The translations under genes were made by a program, and so were the position numbers. DNA of 61,353 nt from Paraglomus occultum (taxonomy: Eukaryota > Glomeromycota > Glomeromycetes > Paraglomerales > Paraglomeraceae), in contig CAJVPJ010000037.1 of the NCBI GenBank assembly GCA_910592205.1, positions 1-61,353 on the forward strand, written 5' to 3'. Positions 25,110 to 34,839 of this stretch are shown piece by piece (the first letter of the stretch is position 1; every line of letters begins with the position of its first letter). The notes under the pieces are model-generated. The model saw nothing but the letters and a program-made list of their open reading frames with translations. It was not told where the DNA came from and ran no database searches.

Positions 25110-25364
25110 CAAGATAAAGCAGTCCCGCGCGAACAAATTAATTATGTTCTCGATGAAGTCGAAATTATTGGCGAAGGTCCTAATGGTACCCTGAGCATGG
25201 TATTCGATGAAATTAAAAAATTGAATAAAGTAGATTACTTGTGACAACGCGGGTGGACAGAATAAAAACCAATGCTACTCAACAATTTACGGTTATTACA
25301 AAAGTGTTGAATTGAATTTATGATGTCTGGACATACTCAATTTAAGTGTAATGTTAAGGGTTTA
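25110..25364 (+). pseudogene. DDE-type transposase remnant with CDNAGGQNKN motif
   Basis: A frame reads AVPREQINYVLDEVEIIGEG and LSMVFDEIKKLNKVDYL, then shifts by one base to TCDNAGGQNKNQCYSTIYGY, and shifts again to EFMMSGHTQFKC. The CDNxGGQNKN block and the SGHTxFKC block occur in the same order in a transposase-like family (DUF7869 type) abundant in Rhizophagus. At least two frameshifts make it dead. The next expected block (GLIKKLYRK) is found inverted at 25546-25730. Confidence 0.6.
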
Positions 25365-25407
25365 ATCTTTTTGGTAATTTCCGAAACATTTGCTTTTCTA
25401 GTTTTCA

Positions 25408-25528
25408 ATAAATTCAGGTATATACAAATTAGCGACTAGTTGAGCTTTGACAACTCCAGTCTAAGTAATTGCTCCGAATACAAAATGTTGATTTTTTGTA
25501 AGCCACTCAATTTTTTAACGAAAATTTC
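25408..25528. repeat. about 120-bp dispersed repeat, copy A
   Basis: TTGTAAGCCACTCAATTT, TGAGCTTTGACAACTCC and flanking words match 29881-30003 with moderate divergence. Copy A sits exactly between the two oppositely oriented transposase blocks. Confidence 0.6.
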
Positions 25529-25545
25529 CAACATAGAGTTAAAAT

Positions 25546-25730
25546 CTAAGTATTGAAACCTTTTCCGTTGTCGTAACGCTGAGCTTTATTTAATCCAATT
25601 TGTACTCGATCTTTCACAACCTCAACGATATGATTCATACAATCTACTACTACCGTTATTTTTCTATAGAGCTTTTTAATCAATCCAAAACTCTCCATCC
25701 TAGTACTAACTTTTCCTCCTGGGGTTATAA
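25546..25730 (-). pseudogene. inverted downstream part of the same transposase
   Basis: On the minus strand the frame reads FGLIKKLYRKITVVVDCM, then GLNKAQRYDNGKGF. In the relatives I recall, this follows directly after SGHTxFKC, which here ends at about 25340 on the plus strand. The remnant is therefore broken by an inversion around the 25408-25528 repeat. An upstream ATG at 25785 gives 79 codons, but this is very unlikely to be a gene. Confidence 0.5.
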
Positions 25731-25969
25731 AGGACAAGAATATTTTTATTATAATTTCACTTGCTAGAGACAAATTTAAAGACATTAATTGTTCACCACC
25801 AATTTATCTAGGTAATGAATAAATATCAACACGCATAATTTTTTGTTGTCATTAAACATTTATTTATATGTCTTATTGCATTTCTTCACACTGCAATTAT
25901 TAATCATATTACGTTTAATTTTTCAATAACATTGCTACTTCTCCACCTTAATTTTTAAAATTAATAAAA

Positions 25970-26830
25970 ATTTTTATTAAAATAATTATATACTTAAAGT
26001 ATTTTAAAAATAATAAATAAAATAACAAAAATGGTAACACATTAACAGAACTTCAAGAAACAATAAAACTATTAAAAGAAACCAACAATTAAGGATAATT
26101 TCTCATAATTGTTGGGCCACAATATTTGATAAAAAGTTTGAAAATAAAAACCAAGCTTTCAAAATTAAGGAGTATGAAAAGAATATATCGAGATTGAAGA
26201 ACAAGTCAAAGATGCGAAAAAAAAACTAGCAAACCTTTTATTAGTTTGACATAAAGAAGAAACTCGAAAAGAAAAAACAATTGGGGCAGTTGATGTGAAA
26301 AGGAATAATGGGATTTTTGGCACAAAGTAGCGTTAAAAAGATTAATAAGCAGAACTGAGGAAGAACTAAATGAGGTTATTTTTGAAGTATTAAAAAATTG
26401 GAGGAGAATCTTAAAGACCGCACTGAGTCATTAGAGCTGAGTGGAGAATAAAAAAATATTAAGCAAAAGATATCAAAGAAAAAAAAACTCAAAAGTGCTA
26501 GTGAATTTCTTATTATTATCCAGAAGCCCGAGTTGAAAGCTTATAGGAAGAGTCGAATCAAAGGGCAAAAGAATAGAAGCTAAGTAAGCAATTGTCTGAT
26601 GGTAAATCACGAAATGCAAGCTTAAAGAGTTTACACTACTTAAACAGCAAACCTTTGCCTGCTTTACCTGTTGAAGAAGAAAGTAAACCATCCTCAACTA
26701 AACAAGCACGTTTAAGCAATTAAGAACACAAACAAAGATTAAGATTCAAGAATTACAAAGTCTAATAAAAAAAAAACAAAAATAACAAACCTGATTATCA
26801 AGTAAGAGTCCATAGTAATAGTAATAGTAA
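25970..26830 (+). pseudogene. decayed lysine/glutamate-rich coiled-coil coding remnant
   Basis: Short stretches in different frames look like coiled coil: ELQETIKLLKETNN, NISRLKNKSKMRKKN, LEENLKDRTESLELSGE. They are followed by SDGKSRNASLKSLHYLNSKP and LPALPVEEESKPSSTKQARL. Stops and frame changes are frequent. The composition could partly reflect purine-rich DNA, but the last stretch reads as genuine protein. Family unknown. Confidence 0.3.
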
Positions 26831-27669
26831 TAGTAAAGTAACTGGGGAATAAATTTTATATTTTATATTTGCTACAAACCACTGGTTTATATCTACTTTT
26901 GATCAAATTCCTAATTCTGAGAATTTTTGGTTTTGCAAACTATTTGTTCACATTGACTTTATCGAAACTCTAAAAGCCTTGATTTGGCCCAAGTTGCCAT
27001 GTCGTTTTCTTTGTTACTGCATTATGATATCCGAGTAACAATCGTGGTATGTATTCCTTTGTTGATAGTTGATGGATAAATTGGTTCTAAATTCGCTCAT
27101 ATCTCCTCTTTTCGTTACTGTTTCCGTTCTAACCATTCGCGTGCTTTTAAATTGCAGACAATTATTTAACACAGCATTATTCAATTTTCGTTTTAATTAT
27201 AACGGAAGAAGAAGATGTTCCGCAGGGAAAAGGTCCAACAAGCAAAAGCATGTGAATAAAATGAATTTCCTATCGATTCATGGGTGGCTTGTCTTTTGAT
27301 CGATTCTCAGATTGAATAGTATAATTTTGTACTTGAGTAGACCGTTAGAGAGCCTATTATGATAGAGTGACTTTTTTAATGCAATCCAAATTTATTTATC
27401 AATCATAAAAACACATAATAATATATCAACGCAATATGACGATCATGAATTGTTGTGGTTAGATTGTTCGGCAATAAAATGGTATTGGTTGAAAGTCCGA
27501 AAAAAAAAAAGGTTGCAAAATGCAAAATAAAATCCGTAGCTAAAGCCTACGGTTGGGGCATCAATCCCATGTATAGACAACGACAAGTTTATATCGATTG
27601 CATTATCTCGTTCTGACTTACCAAAATTGACTCCAGAATGTTTTGCGGCTGCATGTAAACACCCATAAA

Positions 27670-29196
27670 TCACACGTCAGAATTTGGGTCACTCTCATAT
27701 GATGACGGATAGTAATCACAGTCATCCATCCTAGATTCTATGTCCACATTTTCCGAATATATATGCCATAAATTTCTATCGCTTTCCACCTCATTTTTAT
27801 CATCATTGTCTGCGTTCTCATCTTTGGGCTCACCCTTGGATTCATCCTCACTCTCATCATCATCTGTAAATTCTGCCTCTTCACTTTCATCACCATACTT
27901 CATGTTTATATCATCTGCCCAAAGCCATATTTTTAAACTAGCATCACCACACTGACTGCTAGGGTCAGTTGTTATATTTACTTCGACTAAGTTAGGGAAT
28001 TCGGTAGAGATAAGTAGATCCTCAATGCAGGAATCGGTTAAAGTACAATGTATGAACGAGAGACATTCAACGTTTCGACAGCTAGCTATGTCGCTAATAA
28101 CATCTTTAGTACGAAACGCCTGGTGTTCAAAACGAAGGATACGTATTGTGGGAGCGTGTTTACGTAGTGGTGCTGTTAGTAAAGGCGTATCGTAATACTG
28201 GCTACCGAAAGAGTGTACGCGATAGCATGTGACTGTTTTTTGAGCGTTAACGAAACTGCAGAAACTTTCAAGCTCATTAGCGGGATTTTGGGTAAGGTCT
28301 GGATTGAAAAAGTTGCATTCAATCCATCCCTAATAGATTGGTTTAGCGATGATGTGATAATAGACAAAAATTAGTTATATCGATTGAACGGTCTATCAAT
28401 GAGTTAGTTACGTAATCGGTTTATGGACATACACATATATAAATATATATATATAAACATATGCATATATACATTTACATGCATACACACACACATACAT
28501 ATATATAATTAATATATAAATCTTGTTGGAGCTGGACACTAGTCCTTGATAATCCCTACTTACGACTTGCTGGCATGTATCTTTGAATTTCTTAAAGAAC
28601 TGTTCCTTCGATACTTTAGTGTTCATAATTAACTTCTTGGTGGACGCGAAGACTTGTCTACATGTTGGATTATTGATTGGTGTAATATGCTCTTCCGTTA
28701 CTTGATCTCCTTCTACTCGCAGACAATTTATTCTGGCCCCATATACGTTAAACACTTCAAGTACCTTTCCAATCATCCACCCAGACATTATTTCCACCAT
28801 CTTTGATGCAAGCGGTCTGACTTGTGGTGCTAATACATTACGACAAAGTTGTGCAAGAGGCACAATGTCAAGCTGTCGGATGTATCGAGGATATGGAAAT
28901 AATGGCGGTTTCTTGAGTAACCGCCGCTTCAATGCTCGGTGAGGTCGCGTGAGCAACACTTCTTTGAGTTTATCCTCTTCTGCAAAAGACAGAAGAGTAT
29001 ATATTGGGTTTATAGGTCCTTTTTGAAAAGGCGCTTGCCAGAGTATAGGTATTGCTACCTCACTCCAATGTTTGTTCACGTATATGCAAGGGAGAAGTAA
29101 AGAGTCATGATTATCTACTTCTTCATGTAGAAAGTTGAAGATTATACTGAGGGGAACATGCGTCAACTCTGCTGCTATCGAGACTTGGGAACACAT
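27670..29196 (-). CDS. F-box protein with acidic C-terminus, two exons
   Basis: Likely an SCF ubiquitin-ligase adaptor. Exon 1 (29196-28564) ends CAAGTC|GTAAGT; exon 2 (28329-27670) follows a TCTATTAG acceptor; phase 0; 430 residues. The F-box is at residues 12-58 (THVPLSIIFNFLHEEV, IYVNKHWSEVAIPILWQ, APF). Exon 2 opens GWIECNFFNPDLTQNPANEL and has leucine-rich-like units (IRILRFEHQAF; NVECLSFIHCTLTDSCIEDL). It ends in about 70 strongly acidic residues (DESEEAEFTDDDESEDES). The 234-nt intron is largely TA/TG/CA microsatellite. Without splicing, the frame runs into a tyrosine/isoleucine-rich artefact. Start: the first ATG, with no competing upstream start. Confidence 0.88.
28436..28520. repeat. 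TA/CA microsatellite inside the F-box gene intron
   Basis: Runs of ATATAT, ACATAT and CACACA. They fill the core of the intron of the 27670-29196 gene. Confidence 0.75.
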
Positions 29197-29880
29197 GTTG
29201 GCTTTTTTGGAGAGTCGTACGTCTAATGAGCGAACGTTCGATGAGAATGAATAATGAAATAATGTTTTAATTATGTACTACACTCCAATCGTCATTTATA
29301 CCATACACGTGATCTAAGGACGATTAATACAGATGTGGAATACTAAAACAGAGACACGCTTGTTAAAAACTACTGATAAAGCGTTGGTTTCATAGATTTG
29401 TTTGTACACCATTATACGCAGCCGTTCTTCGTTTTGGCTAATATTCTGCTTTTCTACTTTTCTGGTCGATATTCATATTAATTATACTGCGCTCTCACCA
29501 GTTCATTGAGCCAGCCGAATTTGGAATCGGGTTTAGATATTGCTTAGCAGCTATATTACGAAAAAAGTAATAATCAAAAATTACACTCACCAATCACACT
29601 GTCTCTATCACAAAACCATCACGTATATGTCCTTAAAAGGTTATTGGACCAAATTTGGTATCGAGCCCGTCGCCGGATCCATCAAGCCATCAGACGGCTA
29701 GATGGGTTTACCTTTTTTGCTATATATTACCAGATTTATATTGCAATTTCCAAATTCGATTGGCCCGATGAACTGGTGAGAGAGCGCACATTTTCTTATG
29801 AGAGGCTAATGTGGCAGGAGAATTTTTTGTAATCTAAAGTGTACTAGGATGGAAACGATTTAATTTCTTTTCCTAATTTT
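29197..29880. other. intergenic, no gene seen
   Basis: Upstream region of the F-box gene; no other gene supported. Confidence 0.4.
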
Positions 29881-30003
29881 AACAAATTAATCCAGTAAAA
29901 GCACCATTAGCCACCAGCTGAGCTCTGACAACTCCGGGATTAACTGCTTCAAAGAGGAAGTGCTGATATTTTTGTAAGCCACTCAATTTATTAAAAAAAT
30001 TTT
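29881..30003. repeat. about 120-bp dispersed repeat, copy B
   Basis: Matches 25408-25528 and ends a few bases before the Tc1 terminus at 30008. Confidence 0.6.
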
Positions 30004-30007
30004 CACT

Positions 30008-30640
30008 CAGTGGAAAAAAGTCATCGGACACTTATTATTTAAACATTAATGCAAAATGGGAATATTTTTTAATAGCTTGTTGGACCCCCACACCTCTCAA
30101 TACACTCGTGAACACGCCTGGGCATACTATCGATCAACTTCTTATAGGTTTTCCTGGGAATAGTTTCCCACTCTTCTTTTAATGCCACATATAATTCGTG
30201 CTTATTTGCGGGGCGTAAATTTCGTTTTCGTACTCTTCTTTGTAGTTCACCCTATAGATTCTCAATCGGGTTTAGATCAGGTGATTGTGCGGGCCACTCT
30301 TAACCTGTCATCCAGTCCTTTGTATCTTTGGCAGTATGGACGGGCGCATTATCTTGTTGAAAAAAATAACGGCGATGATTGAATTTTTTGTAAATCCATG
30401 GCAATAAGTTGCTTTCCAAACTTTGTGTATATCCAAAGTGATTTAATTTGCCTTCTACTAGTACCCAAGGACCCAATCCCGTCCCACAGAAACATCCCCA
30501 TACGATCACGCCACCTCCATACTGTAGGTACAAGGTTTCAGGTTAAATCTTTTACCATTTTCTCTCCAGACACGCTGTGTATGTGGGCCATCACGAAAGA
30601 GACAAAACCCAACCATACTTCTCCAGTACAGAATTATGTT
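30008..30640 (-). pseudogene. Tc1-type transposon, 3' half of a dead transposase
   Basis: The element end CAGTGGAAAAAAGTCATCGG starts at 30008. On the minus strand the transposase reads FRDGPHTQRVWRENGKRF, a frameshift, YGGGVIVWGCF, then YFFQQDNAPVHTAKDTKDW (second catalytic Asp). A further frame change leads to WPAQSPDLNPIENL (catalytic Glu), a TAG where Trp is expected, and GELQRRVRKRNL, ending at TAA 30071-30069. The frameshifts, the nonsense codon and loss of the N-terminal half show it is inactive. No matching left terminal repeat was found, so it is 5'-truncated. Confidence 0.85.
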
Positions 30641-30699
30641 GTGGTCAACTACAGGAAAAAAGGACAAACGCCAGAGCAAGCAGGGCCGTTTCGTCTTAC

Positions 30700-31092
30700 T
30701 AATTCCACTTCTTTGCTTTTACCATATGTATAGTTGTTTTATCACAGGATCCAGACTCAGATGTGGATGTTGTCTCAGATGCTGTATCGTTAAAAATTAA
30801 CTTATTTCTTTTAGCCTTACATGATGTATGATTTCTTCGAGAAATATCTGGATTTACTATCAGGTTTGTAATTTCTTGACGAATCTCGGGTTTCACTATC
30901 TCCAGTAATCGGTGAAGAGAGATCCAGATTCTTTTATTTGATATGCCTAACAATATTGGATATCACACTATTATTCTGAGATTTGTGGCCATCTCCATTA
31001 ATTTCCATTCCCAAACGTTTAGCAAATTTTTCGGTTATAGTTGACCAGTTAGTACCTGAATCTATAGTAGGTTTGGTTGTTTTCGATGTCAT
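30700..31092 (-). pseudogene. retropepsin-like N-terminal domain, frame-broken
   Basis: From the ATG at 31092 the frame reads KTTKPTIDSGTNWSTITEKF and AKRLGMEI, then stops. The D-S-G-T-N-x-S-x-I pattern plus A-x-x-LG is the active-site strand and following helix of retropepsin-like aspartic proteases. A neighbouring frame (30953-30699) continues as KRIWISLHRLLEIVKPEIRQ and a Ser/Thr-rich tail. The start is only 63 bp from the oppositely oriented retropepsin-like gene at 31156, so the two share a promoter interval. Domesticated or transposon-derived origin is undecided. Confidence 0.45.
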
Positions 31093-31155
31093 ATTATTTA
31101 TTAATACGAATTTAAAAATGCAGAATTAAATATATTGTTATAATAAAACATCACA

Positions 31156-31598
31156 ATGATAACCGAAATCAGGCCTTTGGGTAACTCTATGAGTCATAAA
31201 ATACCAGTAACAGTTATACTAGATTTCGGTGCTAATTCTAATATTATAGGCGAGAGTATAGCAAAAATAGTAGGCTTGAAAATTGATAATACATCCGATA
31301 CAGAAATATACAGTCTCATTAGTGAGCTCAATATATTGGGAATAATTTGTGCAATGGAAATTTCGGTCCAGTCTCAAGATCGGAAATGGGAGCAAGTAAA
31401 ACTTACTGATGTTTTCGTTACCAATAAACTAAAACCCGAACTTGAATATTGGGTCAGCCATGGTTACAGGAAAATGCAATGAAAGTGGACTTCCCAAATA
31501 AAACTCTTACATTGCTCGATGGAATTAGTTATAGGTTAAGCGTAATTGAGAATATCCGGAAAATTCATAGCATATACGCCTAAAATTAATTATCCGAA
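31156..31598 (+). pseudogene. retropepsin-like aspartic protease domain, one-base frameshift
   Basis: The ATG at 31156 opens a frame with VTVILDFGANSNIIGESIAK and IVGLKID. The active-site D is present, but the usual DSG/DTG is DFG. Near 31449 the expected LILGxPWL signature is found in the next frame: LGQPWLQENAMKVDFPNKTL, then TLLDGISYRL. A single base change of frame therefore separates the two halves of one retropepsin fold. No reverse transcriptase or integrase flanks it, so it is a stand-alone protease-like gene or a domesticated relic, not a visible retrotransposon. Confidence 0.55.
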
Positions 31599-31640
31599 CA
31601 TTAGCTGTTTTTTCTGATTAAAGACATATAATAATATATT

Positions 31641-32400
31641 ACTTGAGAATGGTGTAACTGAATATATTTGATTTACCAGAATTGCTAGAACAAAACTTAT
31701 ATTTTCTAAAAATCGACTATCTCGCTTTATTTGTTAACCATCTTTGGTATCCGGGTCGAAAGATGCCTCGAGCTCTTACTCGGCAATTGATAAACTTTAA
31801 AAAAGTCATGTGTGGAAAGATAAAGCCAACCTATTGCGCCAAGATAGTATCTCAGATTGGAAGGTTTAAAAATCTCAGATGCATTGATTAGTACGATTCT
31901 ACACTCCTGTCCAGATATACGCACTCTTATTCTTGACCAAAGTGTTAGTTTCACTAATATACCAATTATAGAAATTGCGAAATTTTCACTAATCGATGTA
32001 TCGCTGAAATTGCTCGCTCATGCCCAATACTGAGACATATTGAGCTTGGAACTGTTCGATTAGTAATAAAGCTGTCGAGGAAATAGCCCGCAACTGTACT
32101 AATTTGAAATATCTCAGTTTGGGAGGGCATAAAGGAATTAGCAAAGAAGTAATGAAAAAATTCAATCCAAAAATTAAAATCGAATATCCTGATTATTCAA
32201 ATGAAAAGTCCAATTCTAATCTACCTCTACACATTCCAATCTTTACCGATGGAGAAATGGGATAGCTTTAACCAGGTCCTTTAAAGACTACTCTTTACTC
32301 TTTGAGTCATACATCAGATGAAACAGATTTTATTTCTGCAATTATTAATTATCTCAGAGAAAATCCTCCAACGCGGGTTATAAATAATTACATTTATTAG
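31641..32400 (+). pseudogene. F-box/leucine-rich repeat pseudogene
   Basis: The F-box start LPELLEQNLYFLKIDYLALF (from 31673) leads, through several frame changes, to LRR units: LISTILHSCPDIRTLILDQS, CIAEIARSCPILRHIELGT and EEIARNCTNLKYLSLGGHKG. These are AMN1/GRR1-type cysteine-containing leucine-rich repeats. The tail contains NYLRENPPTRVINNYIY. At least three frame breaks make it non-functional. Fragments of this class are frequent in Rhizophagus-like genomes. Confidence 0.6.
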
Positions 32401-32469
32401 TGAAAAATGGGTAATTATTTATCGAGTTATTTTTTCAGTTATAATATACATTAATAAATAATATTTAAC

Positions 32470-32673
32470 ATGGTCTTCATAGAAACACTCGTAGAAGGAA
32501 AAATTCCAGTTAAAGCGTTAATAGATACCTCATTGAAGTTTAATACTATTAGCAAGAGCTTGTTCGATAGGCTTGGAACAGATTATGTAATAAGACCAAC
32601 TTGTGATCTGGTTAAAAACCTCTATGTAGATGCAATGGGTGTTTGGCAACAATACAACAATAAATCATACTGA
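32470..32673 (+). pseudogene. fragment of a retropepsin-like gene
   Basis: 67 codons from an ATG: MVFIETLVEGKIPVKALIDT, then SLKFNTISKSLFDRLG. It resembles the catalytic strand (IDTG-S) of a retropepsin family, but the glycine after DT is missing, and the frame stops just where the second half of the domain should begin. It lies on the same strand as the 31156 relic, but the sequences differ, so it is a distinct family member. Confidence 0.4.
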
Positions 32674-32809
32674 AATCATGTGACACATTAATGAAGATCG
32701 GTACTAGTTTATTTCAAAAAACGAACGCGTTGCACTTTTTTATTTTATTATTCATTTTCTACATTGCATAATCAATTTCTTTATCTATAATATCAAATCA
32801 AAACTCTTA

Positions 32810-34716
32810 TCACTCTAATCTAAATACCTTTAACACTTGACGTACTGTATTTTCAGAACGAAGTATTGACCCGTTGATTTCTTCTAATAATTCGTTAATT
32901 CATCCTATGGAAACACTACCATCATATGACGATTTTGTGAAAATAAATTATGATCATAAAGAAACTGGATAAAACTTACATGGAATATAAATATCATTCT
33001 GAGAACTGATTTATATTGATGCTTTCCGCTAAAACTGAAGGGAATGACGGCGGTGGCAAGTTTACATGACAGGAAGCGTCCATCGGGGAGGATATTTAAT
33101 GAATATAGTGTTAATCGAGAATCTGAAAAATGGGAACAGGTTATCATACATTGTAGTGATTAACAAAACTAATAGAATATAGATCTACTTACTAATTGAT
33201 AGTGTACTGAACACTTTATCCTTGTGGCAAGGTTGGATATCACAATCAAGGTGTTCCCGCAATATTGCAATTAGATTTAGGATATCTGTTCAGAATGTTT
33301 TCTTTGAATCACCTAGAACGTGTTTATTGGGTGTATTATCGGGAGGACCTGCAACTTCTAGATGCCAAGCCCATCGGAGAGCCTTGTCGCCTTTGCACTC
33401 ACTAGAACAATGCCAGAATTTGATTCCGACTTCATCAGTTTTGCCGGACGGGAATGAGACTCAATCCAATCAATATCCAAGGTTAGAAACGTTCTTTCAT
33501 AAAATTTGAATAGTGCTGATACTTGGTAAATTATATGCTTTCGCTCGCCCATTTTTCTATCCAAAGTGGGACCAACATCTACAAAATTGTAGCTAAAGGA
33601 AAAGCAATTGTTGGCAGTTTCTTTGATGGGCCAATAGATATTAATGTCTACTTACAAGTCGGTGATAACATTTTCACAATATAGGCGGAAACCTTCATCC
33701 ATGTCTTTATAATTCTTATTTCTAACTGCATTCTTAAACTTTTCATCAGATTCCTTGAGAGTCGCATTTATATACTCTTCTAACGCAGAATTCCACACAA
33801 CGGGACTTCTATCACGCATAGAGGACAATTCTTTGGTGAGTTCTATGCCAATTTTTGTTTCCAATTCTTTGGCTGTTAACGCAAATGCACATACAGTATA
33901 ACGGAATTTTTTTCAGTGTAACTATTATATAGAAGACCAAAATAATGTTAGAATGATTTCTGTTTCCAGGCAACACAACAAGCAGAAACTTACTCCCGAA
34001 ATTCTTTTTTCTTTATTGGACGTTTGTTTGGTGTATTTAATAAATGTGCTAATTCTCGAGGAATTTGTGGTGGGGTTTTAGGTGGTAAAGTATCTGTAGC
34101 GTCTGAAAGCTGTAAAGCGTCTGAAGATAGCAAAGCATCCAAGAGTTGTAATCGTGCTTGAATGATCGCTGTTTTCGAGTTAAGTAATAGCGTATTCTGA
34201 AAGGTGATAATGAAACATAAACATCCATTCGACACGTGCACATAATTGCAAATCAAGTATCAACCTACCTCGACTGTGTTGTTGAGAACGGCTGCGTGTC
34301 TTTGATATTTGGTAGCATCGAAATATTTTCGGCATTCTTGGACAATTGTAATTCCTGCACGAGACTGTGATGATTGAGTTTTATTTCTATGTTATTATTA
34401 AACAAAACTAACTGCCTACCTTTAACCACTTTAAGTAATTATGGCAAAATGATTTTATCGGATTGGGCGTGGCTGTGAGCTGGTTTAATTGATTTAAGCT
34501 TTCTCTAAATATTGTGACCGCCTGTTCGAAGTTAATCTCGGAATCAGCAGCGTATTCAATGAAATTTTGAAGGCACCATGAAGATGCTTTCTCGATTGTG
34601 AAATAAACGTGAAGGCTTCGTGTATTCGGACTGGCCCGAAATTTGAAATACGTGGTTGAAAGAAGACGAGGTTCACGTACTGCAATGCAGTTTTTTTCAT
34701 GGACCGTTTTAGGCAT
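32810..34716 (-). pseudogene. multi-exon family gene with frame breaks, paralogue of 46180-48400
   Basis: Exons: 34716-34420 (ATG, MPKTVHEKNC), 34364-34269 (SRAGITIVQECRKYFDATKY), 34196-33994 (LLNSKTAIIQARLQLLDALL). Then a segment ends at about 33656 (LKESDEKFKNAVRNKNYKDM), one runs to about 33195 (MGERKHIIYQVSALFKFYER; DWIESHSRPAKL; HLEVAGPPDNTPNKH), another 33130-32980 (SRLTLYSLNILPDGRFL), and last 32888-32810. Lesions: a one-base loss before HLEVAGPP, a TGA after DSKKTF, an extra base in the last exon, and an out-of-phase junction near 33890. I recall the C-terminal half (DWIESHS, EVxGPP, ILNLIAIL, LTLYSL, IFHDE) as a large Rhizophagus family of unknown function. The first three exons splice cleanly, so inactivation may be recent. 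Confidence 0.6.
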
Positions 34717-34806
34717 AGTGAGTCAATTTACTCTAACAGAAAAAAATCGCGATAATAAGTCGCGTCGATCACGTGCCACATACCCAAGTGGGAATAACCT
34801 ATACTA

Positions 34807-34838
34807 AGTGGAAATAACATAATTATGTTATTTCCACT
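34807..34838. repeat. 32-bp perfect palindrome
   Basis: AGTGGAAATAACATAA followed by its exact reverse complement, no spacer. It lies 91 bp upstream of the ATG at 34716. A partial copy of one arm (AAGTGGGAATAAC) stands just to its left. Confidence 0.85.
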
Positions 34839-34839
34839 A

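Noticed and set aside
28408-28563. Tyrosine/isoleucine-rich C-terminal tail of the F-box frame
   Set aside because: It is intron read-through: a GTAAGT donor precedes it and the spliced exon 2 continues the protein.
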